A program made the position numbers and the translations under genes. Below, piece after piece: positions 27,082 to 35,769 of a DNA stretch of 64,000 nt (position 1 is the stretch's first letter; each line of letters begins with the position of its first letter). Source of the DNA: Ramlibacter aurantiacus (GTDB lineage: Bacteria > Pseudomonadota > Gammaproteobacteria > Burkholderiales > Burkholderiaceae_C); contig NZ_JAEQNA010000005.1 in assembly GCF_016722895.1 (NCBI RefSeq), forward strand, positions 1 through 64,000, given 5' to 3'. The notes beneath the pieces were generated by a model. It was not told where the DNA came from, searched no databases, and was given only the letters and a program-made list of their open reading frames with translations.

Positions 27082-28064
27082 GGACGGTCCTGGTCACCGG
27101 CGCCGGCACCGTCGGCGCCGAGATTGCGCGCCAGCTGGTGCGGCGCGGGGACCGGGCCGTGATCGTCGATCTCCGACTCGACGAGCGGCGGCTCGCCGCG
27201 ACCGGCCCGAACCACGCCATCGAACGGGTACGCGCGGACGTTCGAGACCTGGCCGCGCTGGAGGCTGCGGTACAGGCCCACGGCGCGCAGTCGGTCATCC
27301 ACACCGCGGCGCTGCTCACCGGAGCATGCCGCCAGGACCCGAAGGCCGCGGTGGACGTGAACATCGGCGGCGCCCTCAACGTGATGGAGCTGGCGCGGCG
27401 CGGGCTCGTGGGGCGCGTCGTGCTGTGCAGCTCGACGACGGTGACCTACCAGTCCTTCGACGACTACCCGGGCGGCAGCACCATCCCCGAGGACTTCACG
27501 ATGAAGGCGCTCTCGCAGGCGCCGGGCTCGTTCTATGCCGCGACCAAGCTTGCCGCCGAGCACTTCGCAGGCCTGTACCGCAGCGAGCTCGGCGTTGATG
27601 TCGTGTGCGTCCGGTATGGCGCGGTGCTCGGCCTCCACGCGGACGATGCCGGGCTGGTGGCGCGCATGCTGCGTGAACTGCTGGTGCCCGCGCAGCAGGG
27701 CCGGGAGGCGGTGGTCTCGCAACCCGCTCATGCGTGGCTCGGCATCGAGGAATTCATCGACGTGCGCGACTGCGCCGCCGGCACCCTGGCCGCGCTGGAT
27801 GCCCCGGCGCCGAAGCAACTGGTCTACACCCTTTCGAGCGACCAGGGATGGACGCTGGATTCGCTCACGTCGCTCATTCGAGAGCTCCACCCCGACTTCC
27901 GCGTGCGCTACGACGTGGCGCCTGCTGGCGGGTTCGCGAACTTCTCCAAGGTCCGTCGCGCCCCGTCGGACATCAGTGCCGCCGCTCGTGACCTGGCCTG
28001 GCGTCCGCGGCACAGCTTGAAAGAGAGCATCGCGGCTTTTGACGAGGCCTTGCGCCGCGGGTGA
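27078..28064 (+). CDS. NAD-dependent epimerase/dehydratase (extended SDR)
   Basis: The 328-residue product is an extended short-chain dehydrogenase. It has an N-terminal dinucleotide-binding VTGAGTVGAEIARQL, an acidic VDL at the second strand, a catalytic SSTTV with YAATK (Tyr-x3-Lys), and a C-terminal substrate domain. GTG start overlaps the amidohydrolase stop (GTGA), so the two enzymes are probably translated together and act in one pathway. Converges on the MarR gene, leaving 24 bases. Substrate not predictable from sequence. Confidence 0.85.
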   Translation: MRTVLVTGAGTVGAEIARQLVRRGDRAVIVDLRLDERRLAATGPNHAIERVRADVRDLAALEAAVQAHGAQSVIHTAALLTGACRQDPKAAVDVNIGGALNVMELARRGLVGRVVLCSSTTVTYQSFDDYPGGSTIPEDFTMKALSQAPGSFYAATKLAAEHFAGLYRSELGVDVVCVRYGAVLGLHADDAGLVARMLRELLVPAQQGREAVVSQPAHAWLGIEEFIDVRDCAAGTLAALDAPAPKQLVYTLSSDQGWTLDSLTSLIRELHPDFRVRYDVAPAGGFANFSKVRRAPSDISAAARDLAWRPRHSLKESIAAFDEALRRG

Positions 28065-28088
28065 TGCCGTCCGCCGGCGAAGCGGGTC

Positions 28089-28601
28089 TCAGGGCTTGGC
28101 CGCGTGCCCCCCGAGGTACCGCCGGGCCCGCAGGCCCTCGCCTTCCTCGCACAGCAGATGCGCCCTGTGCTGCAGGCGCTGCAGGTAGTCGTCCAGCGCC
28201 TGCAACTCGGCGTCGCCCAGGACTGCGAGCAACTGGCGATTCTGGTCCGCCACGAGCGGCAGCAAGGCCTGGTACAGGCCCTCGCCCGATGGCGTGAGAC
28301 ACACGCGTGCCTGGCGCCTGTCGCCGGGCAGCTGCCGGCGTTCGACCAGGCCTTTGCGGATCAATTGCTGCAAGACGCGGGAGGTGCGCGCGCGGTCCAG
28401 CGTCATCTCGCTGGCCAGCCTGGAGGGCGATAGCTCGCCGGCGTGGCCGAGCACGGCGAGCAGCCCCCACTCCCGGCGCGAAATGCCGTGCATGGCTTCG
28501 CAGGCGCGGACGATCGGCAATCCCGCCACGCCCAGCAGCCTGCCGAGCCGGTAATTCAGCAGCTCCTGCAGGCTGGCGGCGTCGCGAGATATTCGGGTCA
28601 T
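28089..28601 (-). CDS. MarR-family regulator
   Basis: The 170-residue winged helix protein has the MarR fold: dimer helix (LLNYRLGRLLGVAGLPIVRACEAMHGISRREWGLLAVLG), recognition helix (LSPSRLASEMTLDRARTSRVLQQLIRKGLVERRQLPGDRRQ with the wing arginines), and long C-terminal helices. It is divergent from the Bug receptor and sulfatase genes. The 78-base gap holds a perfect TTGTT-N3-AACAA palindrome, so it probably controls that transcript and itself in response to an aromatic ligand. Confidence 0.9.
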   Translation of the reverse strand: MTRISRDAASLQELLNYRLGRLLGVAGLPIVRACEAMHGISRREWGLLAVLGHAGELSPSRLASEMTLDRARTSRVLQQLIRKGLVERRQLPGDRRQARVCLTPSGEGLYQALLPLVADQNRQLLAVLGDAELQALDDYLQRLQHRAHLLCEEGEGLRARRYLGGHAAKP

Positions 28602-28613
28602 TCCGGGTTTCAG

Positions 28614-28626
28614 TTGTTTAGAACAA
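28614..28626. promoter_or_regulatory. Palindrome between MarR and Bug genes (candidate MarR operator)
   Basis: TTGTT (28614-28618) and AACAA (28622-28626) form a perfect 5-bp inverted repeat around TAG. It lies 12 bases upstream of the marR start and 53 bases before the Bug start, in the shared divergent promoter region. MarR proteins commonly bind short AT-rich palindromes of this kind. Confidence 0.5.
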
Positions 28627-28679
28627 TCGCGCAGGCCAACTCTAAACTGCCCCGCACACGGTCAGAAGGAGACACAGCG

Positions 28680-29645
28680 ATGCAGTGGAAATTGGCACTC
28701 GCCTTCGCGGCGGCAGTCCTGCAACCCCCGGCGCAGGCGCAGGCAGGCGCGTCCGGTTGGCCCGAACGGCCGGTGCGCATCGTCGTTCCGGCGCCGGCCG
28801 GCTCCCCGTCGGACCTCATCGCGCGCCTGGTCCTGGAGCACGCGCGCCCCCGCTTCGGCCAACCGCTCATCGTCGAGAACAAGCCCGGGGCCGGCGGCTC
28901 GCTGGGCAACGCCGAACTGGCTCGTGCGGGTGGCGACGGCTACACCTGGATGTTCGGGCCGGACACCGTCTACACGGTCAACCCGCACATCTATCGCAAC
29001 CCGAACGCCAAGGCGGACCACGTGGTTCCGGTCCTGGTGGCAACCCGGTTCAACCAGACGCTCGTCTGCCACCCGGCGCTGGGCGTCAAGACCTTGCCGC
29101 AGCTGCTGCAGATGGCCAGGCTCAGGAAACTCGACTACGCCTCCGGCGGCGCGGGAACCCCCGGCCACCTGGCCTCGGAGATGCTGTGGTCCGCCGCAGG
29201 CGTCGAGATGCAGCACATCCCCTTCAGCGGCCCGGCACCGGCCACGCAAGCCGTGCTGGCGGGAACGGTCCCCTGCGGCTTCCTGGCCGGCCCCACCGTG
29301 CTGCCCCATGTGCGCGAAGGCCGGCTCGTCGCCCTGGCGGTGTCCGGCACGGCGCGATCGCCGAGCCTGCCCGATGTGCCGACCGTCGCCGAAGCCGGCG
29401 TCGCCGGCTACGCAGCCGACTTCTCCATGGTGTTGTACGCCCCGCGGGGAACGCCGCAGCCGATCGTCCAGTCGTTCACCACGACCATGGCCGCCGCGCT
29501 GCAGACGCCGCAGGTCCGCGAAAGTCTCAAGCGGACGGACCAGGAGGTGGTCGCCCTGCCGCCGCGCGAGGCCGGCGACCTGATGGCGGACATCTCGGCC
29601 AAGTGGGGCGCGCTGGCCCGCAAGATCAACCTGCAGATCGACTGA
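28680..29645 (+). CDS. Bug/TctC-family tripartite tricarboxylate receptor (1 of 6)
   Basis: The 321-residue product is a periplasmic solute receptor of the Bug family, which captures carboxylates or aromatics for a TctAB-type carrier. Signal peptide: residues 1 to about 22 (ending PPAQAQA). Mature-domain landmarks: WPERPVRIVVPAPAGSPSDLIARLV, the IVENKPGAGGSLGNAELARA loop, and LPDVPTVAEAGVAGY. An AGAAGGAGA ribosome site supports the ATG at 28680. No TctA/B genes lie nearby. The sulfatase gene follows at once. Confidence 0.93.
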   Translation: MQWKLALAFAAAVLQPPAQAQAGASGWPERPVRIVVPAPAGSPSDLIARLVLEHARPRFGQPLIVENKPGAGGSLGNAELARAGGDGYTWMFGPDTVYTVNPHIYRNPNAKADHVVPVLVATRFNQTLVCHPALGVKTLPQLLQMARLRKLDYASGGAGTPGHLASEMLWSAAGVEMQHIPFSGPAPATQAVLAGTVPCGFLAGPTVLPHVREGRLVALAVSGTARSPSLPDVPTVAEAGVAGYAADFSMVLYAPRGTPQPIVQSFTTTMAAALQTPQVRESLKRTDQEVVALPPREAGDLMADISAKWGALARKINLQID

Positions 29646-29650
29646 GGCCC

Positions 29651-30958
29651 ATGGACCGAAGGCCCAATTTCATCTTCATCCTCGCCGACGACCTGGGGTA
29701 CGCGGACCTGGGCTGCTTCGGTGCCCGGGACGGTGCGTCCACGCCCCACCTCGACCGGCTGGCGGCCGGCGGGGTGCGCTTCACGGACGGCTACGCCAAC
29801 TCCGCGCTGTGTTCGCCCTCGCGCTTCGCGCTGATCACCGGCCGCTATCAATACCGGCTGCGCGGCGCCGCCGAGGAGCCGCTGCCGCCCAGCGCGAAGG
29901 GCCAGGCCCACCTGGGCCTGCCGCCCTCGCACCCGACACTGCCTTCCCTGCTGCGCGACGCCGGCTACGACACGGCGCTGGTGGGCAAGTGGCACCTGGG
30001 CTATCCGCCGCACTTCGGCCCCCTGAAAAGCGGCTACGACGAGTTCTTCGGCACGCTGGGGGGTGGCATCGACTACTTCAGCCACATCGACCACACCGGC
30101 ACGCGCGACCTCCATGACGGAGAGGTGGCGTGCCACGAGCGGGGCTACGTCACCGATCTCCTCACCCGGCGCGCCGTCGACTACGTGAGCCGCCGGCACG
30201 ACCGCCCGTTCCTGCTCAGCCTGCACTACACGGCACCGCATTGGCCCTGGGAAGCGCGCGATGACGAGGCCGAGTCCGCGCGAATCGGCCGCGCCCTGCT
30301 GCACTACGACGGCGGCTCACCGGCGACCTACCGGCGCATGGTCAGCCACATGGACGAGGGCATCGGGAAGCTGCTGGCATCCCTGCAGCGCCACGGCCTG
30401 GACCAGAACACCTTCATCGTCTTCACCAGCGACAACGGCGGTGAGCGCTTCTCCGACGTGTGGCCCTTCGTCGGGGCCAAGATGGACCTGCTGGAGGGCG
30501 GCATCCGCGTGCCGTTGATCGCTCGCTGGCCCGCAGGCATGGCCGCGGGCGCCAGCACGCCGCAGGTGGCGGCCACCATGGACTGGATGCCGACCTTCCT
30601 GTCGGCCGCCGGAGTGGTCCCTGACCCCGAATTCCCGCCCGATGGCATCGACCTGATGCCGGTGTTGCGCGAGCCGGGCCGCGTGCTCGAACGTGCCCTG
30701 CATTGGCGCATGAAGCACCGCGGCCAGCGGGCCCTGCGCCTGGGCGACTGGAAATACCTGGTGCAGGACGGACACGAGTACCTGTTCAATTTGGCGGCCG
30801 ACCCGCGCGAACGTGCCAACCTGGCCCGGCGCTCTCCCGGCATCCTGGCCGACATGCGCAGGCAGTTCGACGAATGGGAGCAGCGGATGCCGTCCATTCC
30901 GCCGGACGCGTACGTCGGGCGAACGGCCACGGGGGAAGACATGGCGCGGCCCGGCTGA
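29651..30958 (+). CDS. Sulfatase-family hydrolase
   Basis: The 435-residue product has the type I sulfatase fold. Metal ligands are at LADDLGYADLG (residues 11-21), with the formylglycine signature CSPSR (Cys54 to Arg58), GKWHLG, and the second metal site FTSDNGG. It acts on sulfate esters after Cys54 is converted to formylglycine. There is no signal peptide, so it should be cytoplasmic. It starts 5 bases after the Bug stop, so it may process what that receptor brings in. Phosphonate or other ester hydrolysis is a family alternative. Confidence 0.9.
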   Translation: MDRRPNFIFILADDLGYADLGCFGARDGASTPHLDRLAAGGVRFTDGYANSALCSPSRFALITGRYQYRLRGAAEEPLPPSAKGQAHLGLPPSHPTLPSLLRDAGYDTALVGKWHLGYPPHFGPLKSGYDEFFGTLGGGIDYFSHIDHTGTRDLHDGEVACHERGYVTDLLTRRAVDYVSRRHDRPFLLSLHYTAPHWPWEARDDEAESARIGRALLHYDGGSPATYRRMVSHMDEGIGKLLASLQRHGLDQNTFIVFTSDNGGERFSDVWPFVGAKMDLLEGGIRVPLIARWPAGMAAGASTPQVAATMDWMPTFLSAAGVVPDPEFPPDGIDLMPVLREPGRVLERALHWRMKHRGQRALRLGDWKYLVQDGHEYLFNLAADPRERANLARRSPGILADMRRQFDEWEQRMPSIPPDAYVGRTATGEDMARPG

Positions 30959-30982
30959 AACGTTCGAGCCGCTACGAAAGGA

Positions 30983-31408
30983 TCAGGAAGAGGGCAGCTT
31001 GAACACGGCACTCGCCGTCATCACCAGGCGCCCGCCGGCCTCGATACGTCCGCTGGAAAAGCCCACCGAGCGCGCCAGCCGGTCCACCCGTGCTTCGGCG
31101 CGGACGAGGTCACCGAGCCGGGCCGCCCCGACCATGCTGCAGGACAGCTGCATCGTGACCGGATGGCCGGCGCCTTGGCCCTGCATCGCCGCCTGGAGCG
31201 CCGAACCGAGCGCCACGTCGATCAGCGTCATCAGAACGCCGCCATGCACGCTTGCGTTGGGGTTGGTGTGCTGCGGCCCGATGCGAAGGAGCACCACCGC
31301 GCCGTCGGCGTCCGCGCGCGACCACACCGGCCCGACATGGTCCATGAAGGTGCCGCCCTGCTCCATCAGGGTGAAGCCCGCCTCGGGCGCCTGCGAGAAC
31401 TCATTCAT
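30983..31408 (-). CDS. PaaI-type hotdog thioesterase
   Basis: The 141-residue product has the PaaI/4HBT hotdog fold with the catalytic-loop pattern NPNASVHGGVLMTLIDVALGSAL, and likely hydrolyses acyl- or aroyl-CoA. I chose the ATG at 31408; a longer upstream frame overlaps the MaoC gene fully and lacks family similarity. It overlaps the MaoC stop by 8 bases as last gene of the CoA-transferase operon. Converges on the sulfatase gene. Confidence 0.85.
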   Translation of the reverse strand: MNEFSQAPEAGFTLMEQGGTFMDHVGPVWSRADADGAVVLLRIGPQHTNPNASVHGGVLMTLIDVALGSALQAAMQGQGAGHPVTMQLSCSMVGAARLGDLVRAEARVDRLARSVGFSSGRIEAGGRLVMTASAVFKLPSS

Positions 31409-31859
31409 AACCCAGCATCCCGAAAGTGGCAGCCAGCGCGGGGCGTTCCCCGCCTTCGATCTCCATCGTGCACTGGCATGCCAGGCGCGCCCCGCCGTCC
31501 TCCCGCATCTCGAACGATGCAAGCACCAGCCGCAGGCGGATGCGGTCACCCGGCTTCACGGGCGTGGTGAAGCGGACCCTGTCGAGCCCATAGTTCACCC
31601 AGCGCTTGGCGGCCGTGACATCGAAGCATTGCTTTAGCAAGCCGGTGAGCAGGGACAGCGTGAGGAACCCATGCGCGATGGTTCCGCCGAAGGGCCCCTC
31701 GGCCCGTGCCCGCGCCGGGTCGAGATGGATCCAGTGCTGGTCGCCGGTCAGGGTGCCGAATGCATCGATGGTCGGCTGCTCGATGCGGACCCAGCCGCTG
31801 ACACCGAGTTCCTGGCCCACCCAGGGGGCCAGTTCCGCGAAGTGCTCCACCCGCACCAT
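31401..31859 (-). CDS. MaoC-like hydratase
   Basis: The 152-residue single-hotdog product carries the (R)-hydratase pattern FGTLTGDQHWIHLDPARARAEGPFGGTIAHGFLTLSLL, with the catalytic Asp and His of MaoC-type enoyl-CoA hydratases. It would hydrate an enoyl-CoA or cinnamoyl-type CoA ester. ATG shares a base with the CoA-transferase stop (TGATG). The next gene, a thioesterase, overlaps its end. No crotonase-type hydratase occurs in the window. Confidence 0.87.
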   Translation of the reverse strand: MVRVEHFAELAPWVGQELGVSGWVRIEQPTIDAFGTLTGDQHWIHLDPARARAEGPFGGTIAHGFLTLSLLTGLLKQCFDVTAAKRWVNYGLDRVRFTTPVKPGDRIRLRLVLASFEMREDGGARLACQCTMEIEGGERPALAATFGMLGYE

Positions 31860-33046
31860 CAGTCGTTCCCCTCGTTCACGGCCACCACGCCCGAACGTGC
31901 CAGCGCGGCGATCTCCTCGGACTGGAATCCCATCTCGGTCAGCACCTGCGCCGAGTGCTCGCCCAGGTCGGGCGGCGGCCGCACCTGCTGGCCCCGCTGG
32001 CCGTCGATGCGAACCGGACGGCGGATGCTGCGCACCGTGCCGTAACGCGGATGCTGCAGCTCGTGCAGCACGTCGAGGTGACGCACCTGCGGATCGTCTT
32101 GCAGCTCCTGCATCGACAGCTCGGGAGCGAACGGCACGTCGTGCGGCTGCAGCAGCGACACCCATTCGTCGCGTGGGCGGGTCTTGAACACATCGGCCAG
32201 CTTGCCGGCAAGGTCTTCATAGGCGCGCACCCGGTCCATGCGCGTCGGGTAGTCGGCGATCCACTCCGGGCGGCCGATCGCGGTGCACAGCTCGCGCCAG
32301 AACTTGTCGGGCGAGGACAGGTGCAGGCCGATCCGCTTGCCGTCAGCACACGCCAGGGTGTAGGCCTGCGACATGGCGGCACGCTGGAACACCGGCACCT
32401 CGCCGCCGGTGGCCAGGTGCTGCGTCAGCGGCTCCACGCCGAGCGCGATGGTGCTCTCGATCATGTTCACCTCCACCTGCGCGCCCTGGCCCGTCACGGT
32501 GCGGCGGTACAGCGCGGCGATCATGCCCATGGCGGCGTGCATGCCGGTGGCCGCATCCGAAACGGCGGGCCCCACCACGCGGGCGTCGTCGTTGGTGCGG
32601 AAGCGGCTCATCCAGCCCGACAGCGCCTGCCCGACGTTGTCGAAGGCAGGACGCATGGCGTAAGGCCCGCTTTCGCCGAAGCCGGTGATCGAGCAATGGA
32701 CGATGCGGCCGTTGATCGCGCGGACCGATTCGTAGTCGAGCCCGATCCGGGCTGCGACGCCTGGCCGGGTGTTGATCAGCACGACGTCCACCGCCGGCAA
32801 CATCCTGCGCAGCACGGCGCGGCCCGCATCGCCCGCGTAGTCGAGGACCAGCGAGCGCTTGTGCCGGTTGTGCGCCTGGAACTGTGGGCTGTAGCGGCCG
32901 TCGGCGAAACCTCGGAACGGGTCGCCCGCCGACGGCCGCTCGACCTTGATCACGTCCGCGCCCAGCTCGGCCAGCATCATGGCCGCATACGGCGCGGTGA
33001 TGAAGCTGCCGAAATCGAGAACGCGTATGCCTGCAAGTGGGTCCAT
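31859..33046 (-). CDS. CaiB/BaiF-type (class III) CoA-transferase
   Basis: The 395-residue product has the family start MDPLAGIRVLDFGSFITAPYAAMMLAELGADVIKVE and the catalytic aspartate (Asp164) in VSDAATGMHAA. It transfers CoA between carboxylic acids. I chose the ATG at 33046 because GGAAGG lies 4 bases upstream; an in-frame ATG at 33058 is possible. First gene of a leftward operon with MaoC and thioesterase. Divergent from the aldehyde dehydrogenase gene over a 247-base region with two LysR-type boxes. Confidence 0.9.
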   Translation of the reverse strand: MDPLAGIRVLDFGSFITAPYAAMMLAELGADVIKVERPSAGDPFRGFADGRYSPQFQAHNRHKRSLVLDYAGDAGRAVLRRMLPAVDVVLINTRPGVAARIGLDYESVRAINGRIVHCSITGFGESGPYAMRPAFDNVGQALSGWMSRFRTNDDARVVGPAVSDAATGMHAAMGMIAALYRRTVTGQGAQVEVNMIESTIALGVEPLTQHLATGGEVPVFQRAAMSQAYTLACADGKRIGLHLSSPDKFWRELCTAIGRPEWIADYPTRMDRVRAYEDLAGKLADVFKTRPRDEWVSLLQPHDVPFAPELSMQELQDDPQVRHLDVLHELQHPRYGTVRSIRRPVRIDGQRGQQVRPPPDLGEHSAQVLTEMGFQSEEIAALARSGVVAVNEGND

Positions 33047-33140
33047 GGTGCCTTCCATCGCAAGTTCCAGTGGCCAGGCGCCGATGGAACGGGTCGGGCC
33101 ATGCTAGGGGGCATCGGCCGCCGTCCCAATCGAAGCGACA

Positions 33141-33165
33141 CATGGGGCCTATGCGCCTTGCGCAT
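33141..33165. promoter_or_regulatory. LysR-type box 1 in the CoA-transferase/ALDH divergent promoter
   Basis: CATGGGGCCTATGCGC (33141-33156) is a near palindrome overlapping a perfect ATGCGC-CTT-GCGCAT palindrome (33151-33165). It matches the box upstream of the Rieske gene (40781-40796) at 13 of 16 positions. Confidence 0.6.
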
Positions 33166-33206
33166 TGCGGTTCGCTTGCCTGCGGGTCCGCGCGCATGCC
33201 GGCCCC

Positions 33207-33223
33207 GCATGGGCCGTATGCGC
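33207..33223. promoter_or_regulatory. LysR-type box 2 in the CoA-transferase/ALDH divergent promoter
   Basis: GCATGGGCCGTATGCGC has the same shape as box 1 and as the box upstream of the Rieske gene: GCATRGG, two or three variable bases, then TATGCGC. It lies 71 bases before the aldehyde dehydrogenase start. Confidence 0.55.
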
Positions 33224-33293
33224 CGGATCGATAGGTCGGCATGGAGCCGGCTCGTATGATTTTTTTCCTTCCCTATCTGCCGAGACACACACC

Positions 33294-34733
33294 ATGGCCG
33301 CTGCCGAGGACCGCCTGCCGGTGCGCAACCCGCGCACCGGGGACAACGACTACTGGATCACGCCGCCATCACCGAAGCGCCTCCACGAGATCTGCCAGGA
33401 GTTGCGCGCGGCGCAGGTGGCCTGGGGCGCGCGGCCCCTGGCCGAGCGCATCGCGGTGATGCTGCGCTGGGCCGACGCGATCGAGCGGCACGCCCAGGCC
33501 ATCGGCGATGCCGAGGCCATCGACACCGGCCGCTGGAAGCTGTCGCACCAGGTGCCCCACATGGTGGTGGACGGAATCCGCGGCTGGTGCAAGAGCGCGC
33601 CGGCCCTCATCGACCGCGCCCTGCTCAGCGGTACCAGCACGATCTATCCGAACGTGAGTTTCCAGTCCCAGCTCAAGCCGATTCCGCTGCTGGGCGTGAT
33701 CAGCCCCTGGAACCATCCCTTCCTGCTCGCCACGCTGGACGCCATTCCGGCGCTCATCGCCGGCTGCGCGGTCGTCGTCAAGCCCAGCGAGATCGCGCCG
33801 CGCTTCGTGGAGCCGGTCCAGCGCACCGTGGACGACGTGCCCGAGCTCGCCGCCGTGCTGCGCTTCATCACCGGCGACGGCCGCACCGGACAGGCGCTGA
33901 TCGAGGAGGTCGATGCGCTGTGCTTCACGGGCAGCGTCGGCACCGGGCGCAAGGTGGCGGTCGCCTGCGCGAATCGATTCATCCCGGCCTTCCTGGAGAT
34001 GGGCGGCAAGGACGCGGCCGTGGTCACCGCCACGGCCGACCTCGACCGTGCCGCGACGGCGGTGCTGCGCTCGTCCGTGTTCGCGACCGGCCAGATCTGC
34101 TTCTCGACCGAGCGCGTGTACGTGCACGAGTCCGTCCACGATGCCTTCGTCCAGAAGCTGGTGGAGAAGTCGAACCAGCTGGAGCTGAGCTATCCCGATC
34201 CGCGGCGCGGCCACATCGGCCCGTTCACCTTCGTCCGCCAGGCCGCGATCGTCGACGCGCACATCGACGATGCCCTGGCGCAAGGCGCCCGCCTGGCATG
34301 CGGCGGCAAGAGCGAGCAGCTCGGTGGCGGCCACTACATGCGGGCCACGGTGCTCACCGAGGTGACCCACGCCATGAAGGTCATGACCGAGGAAACCTTC
34401 GGCCCGGTGACACCGGTGATGCGCTACCGGACCGAGGAGGAAGCCATCGCGCTGGCGAACGACAGCGATTACGGGCTCTCGGCCGCGGTGATCGCGGGCG
34501 ACGTGGAAGAGGCGCGCCGCATCGGCGAGCGGCTGGACGCCGGGGCCGTGGCCCTGCAGGACGCCGGCATCACCATCGCCATCCTGCGCGACGCGGAGAA
34601 GAATTCCTTCAACCTGTCCGGCATGGGCGGATCGCGCATGGGGCCCAACGGGCTGCTGCGCTTCTATCGCAAGAAGGCGCTGATGGCCAACCACGCGGCG
34701 CCGGCGGACATGCTGGCGCTGGGTGAGGCTTGA
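33294..34733 (+). CDS. Aldehyde dehydrogenase
   Basis: The 479-residue product is an NAD(P)-dependent aldehyde dehydrogenase. It has SPWNHPFLLATLDAIPALIAGCAVVVKPSE, the general-base glutamate in LEMGGKDA and the catalytic cysteine in FATGQICFSTERVYV. It oxidises an aldehyde to the acid; next to a feruloyl-CoA-synthase-like ligase, an aromatic aldehyde such as vanillin is a plausible but unproven substrate. I chose the ATG at 33294 with GAGACAC upstream, dropping a 43-residue extension that reads through the promoter. A Bug receptor gene follows after 40 bases. Confidence 0.9.
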   Translation: MAAAEDRLPVRNPRTGDNDYWITPPSPKRLHEICQELRAAQVAWGARPLAERIAVMLRWADAIERHAQAIGDAEAIDTGRWKLSHQVPHMVVDGIRGWCKSAPALIDRALLSGTSTIYPNVSFQSQLKPIPLLGVISPWNHPFLLATLDAIPALIAGCAVVVKPSEIAPRFVEPVQRTVDDVPELAAVLRFITGDGRTGQALIEEVDALCFTGSVGTGRKVAVACANRFIPAFLEMGGKDAAVVTATADLDRAATAVLRSSVFATGQICFSTERVYVHESVHDAFVQKLVEKSNQLELSYPDPRRGHIGPFTFVRQAAIVDAHIDDALAQGARLACGGKSEQLGGGHYMRATVLTEVTHAMKVMTEETFGPVTPVMRYRTEEEAIALANDSDYGLSAAVIAGDVEEARRIGERLDAGAVALQDAGITIAILRDAEKNSFNLSGMGGSRMGPNGLLRFYRKKALMANHAAPADMLALGEA

Positions 34734-34773
34734 GTGCCGACCGCCACCCATCCCTGAAAACGGAGGTCACCTG

Positions 34774-35757
34774 ATGCAACGTCGCCCGCTCCTGTTCGCC
34801 GCAGTCGCCGCCAGCGTGGGGCTGCCGGTCACTCGCCTGCACGCGCAGCCCCGGCCATGGCCCAGCCGCCCCGTGACGATCACGGTCATGTTTCCTGCGG
34901 GCGGGGTGGCGGACATCATCGCGCGCAGCGCCGGGGCCGATCTGGCGGAAGCGTTCGGGCAGCCCTTCATCATCGAGAACCGCCCCGGTGCCAATGGACA
35001 GATCGCGGCGGAGCACGTGGCACGGTCCGCCGCGGACGGCCATTCGCTGCTGCTCGGCTCGGACGCGCTGACCTCTCTCAATCCGCTGATCTACGCCAGG
35101 CTTCGATACGACCCGGTGAAGGACTTCGCGCCCGTCACGCAGCTGGTTCGCGGGATCAAGGCGCTGCTGGTGAACAGCTCGGTGCCGGCATCCGATGTGG
35201 CGCAGTTGATCGCGTACGCCAAGTCCAACCCGGGAAAGCTGAACTACGCGTCCTTCGGGATCGGCAGCAACCCGCACCTGGACGGAGAGATGTTCAAGGC
35301 CCTGACGAACACCTCGCTCACGCATGTGCCGTACAAAGGCGTGGCCGAAGCCGTCCCGGCGCTGGTGGCTGGCGACGTGCACGTCCTTTTCTCCGCACTC
35401 GGGCAGGCCGCACCGCACATCCGCGCCGGCAGGTTGAAGGCCCTGGCCGTTTTTTCAGCGCAACGGCAGTCCACGATGCCGGCGCTGAAGACCGCCGCCG
35501 AACAGGGCCTGAGCGGGATCGCCGGTGGCGCCTGGTTCGGGCTGCTGGCGCCAGCCGCGGTGCCGCGCGAGGTCATCGACCGGCTGGCCAGCGCCTGCGC
35601 CGGTGCGATCGGCAAGGAGGCGTTCCGCAGCCGCGTGATCGAAGGCCTGGGCATGGAGCCCATGGGGACCGACCCCGAGCAGTTCGCCCGCAACCTGGAA
35701 GCGGAACGCAGGCTTTACGCCGCCATGGTGAAAGCAGCCGGCATCGAGCCGCAGTGA
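34774..35757 (+). CDS. Bug/TctC-family tripartite tricarboxylate receptor (2 of 6)
   Basis: The 327-residue periplasmic receptor has a twin-arginine-free signal peptide of about 23 residues (MQRRPLLFAAVAASVGLPVTRLHA). Landmarks are WPSRPVTITVMFPAGGVADIIARS, IIENRPGANGQIAAEHVA, NYASFGIGSNPHLDGEMFKA and THVPYKGVAEAVPALVAGDV. CGGAGGT gives a good ribosome site for the ATG at 34774. Cotranscribed with aldehyde dehydrogenase, so it probably feeds the aromatic pathway here. Converges on the ligase gene after 12 bases. Confidence 0.93.
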   Translation: MQRRPLLFAAVAASVGLPVTRLHAQPRPWPSRPVTITVMFPAGGVADIIARSAGADLAEAFGQPFIIENRPGANGQIAAEHVARSAADGHSLLLGSDALTSLNPLIYARLRYDPVKDFAPVTQLVRGIKALLVNSSVPASDVAQLIAYAKSNPGKLNYASFGIGSNPHLDGEMFKALTNTSLTHVPYKGVAEAVPALVAGDVHVLFSALGQAAPHIRAGRLKALAVFSAQRQSTMPALKTAAEQGLSGIAGGAWFGLLAPAAVPREVIDRLASACAGAIGKEAFRSRVIEGLGMEPMGTDPEQFARNLEAERRLYAAMVKAAGIEPQ

Positions 35758-35769
35758 GCGGCTCCTTCG

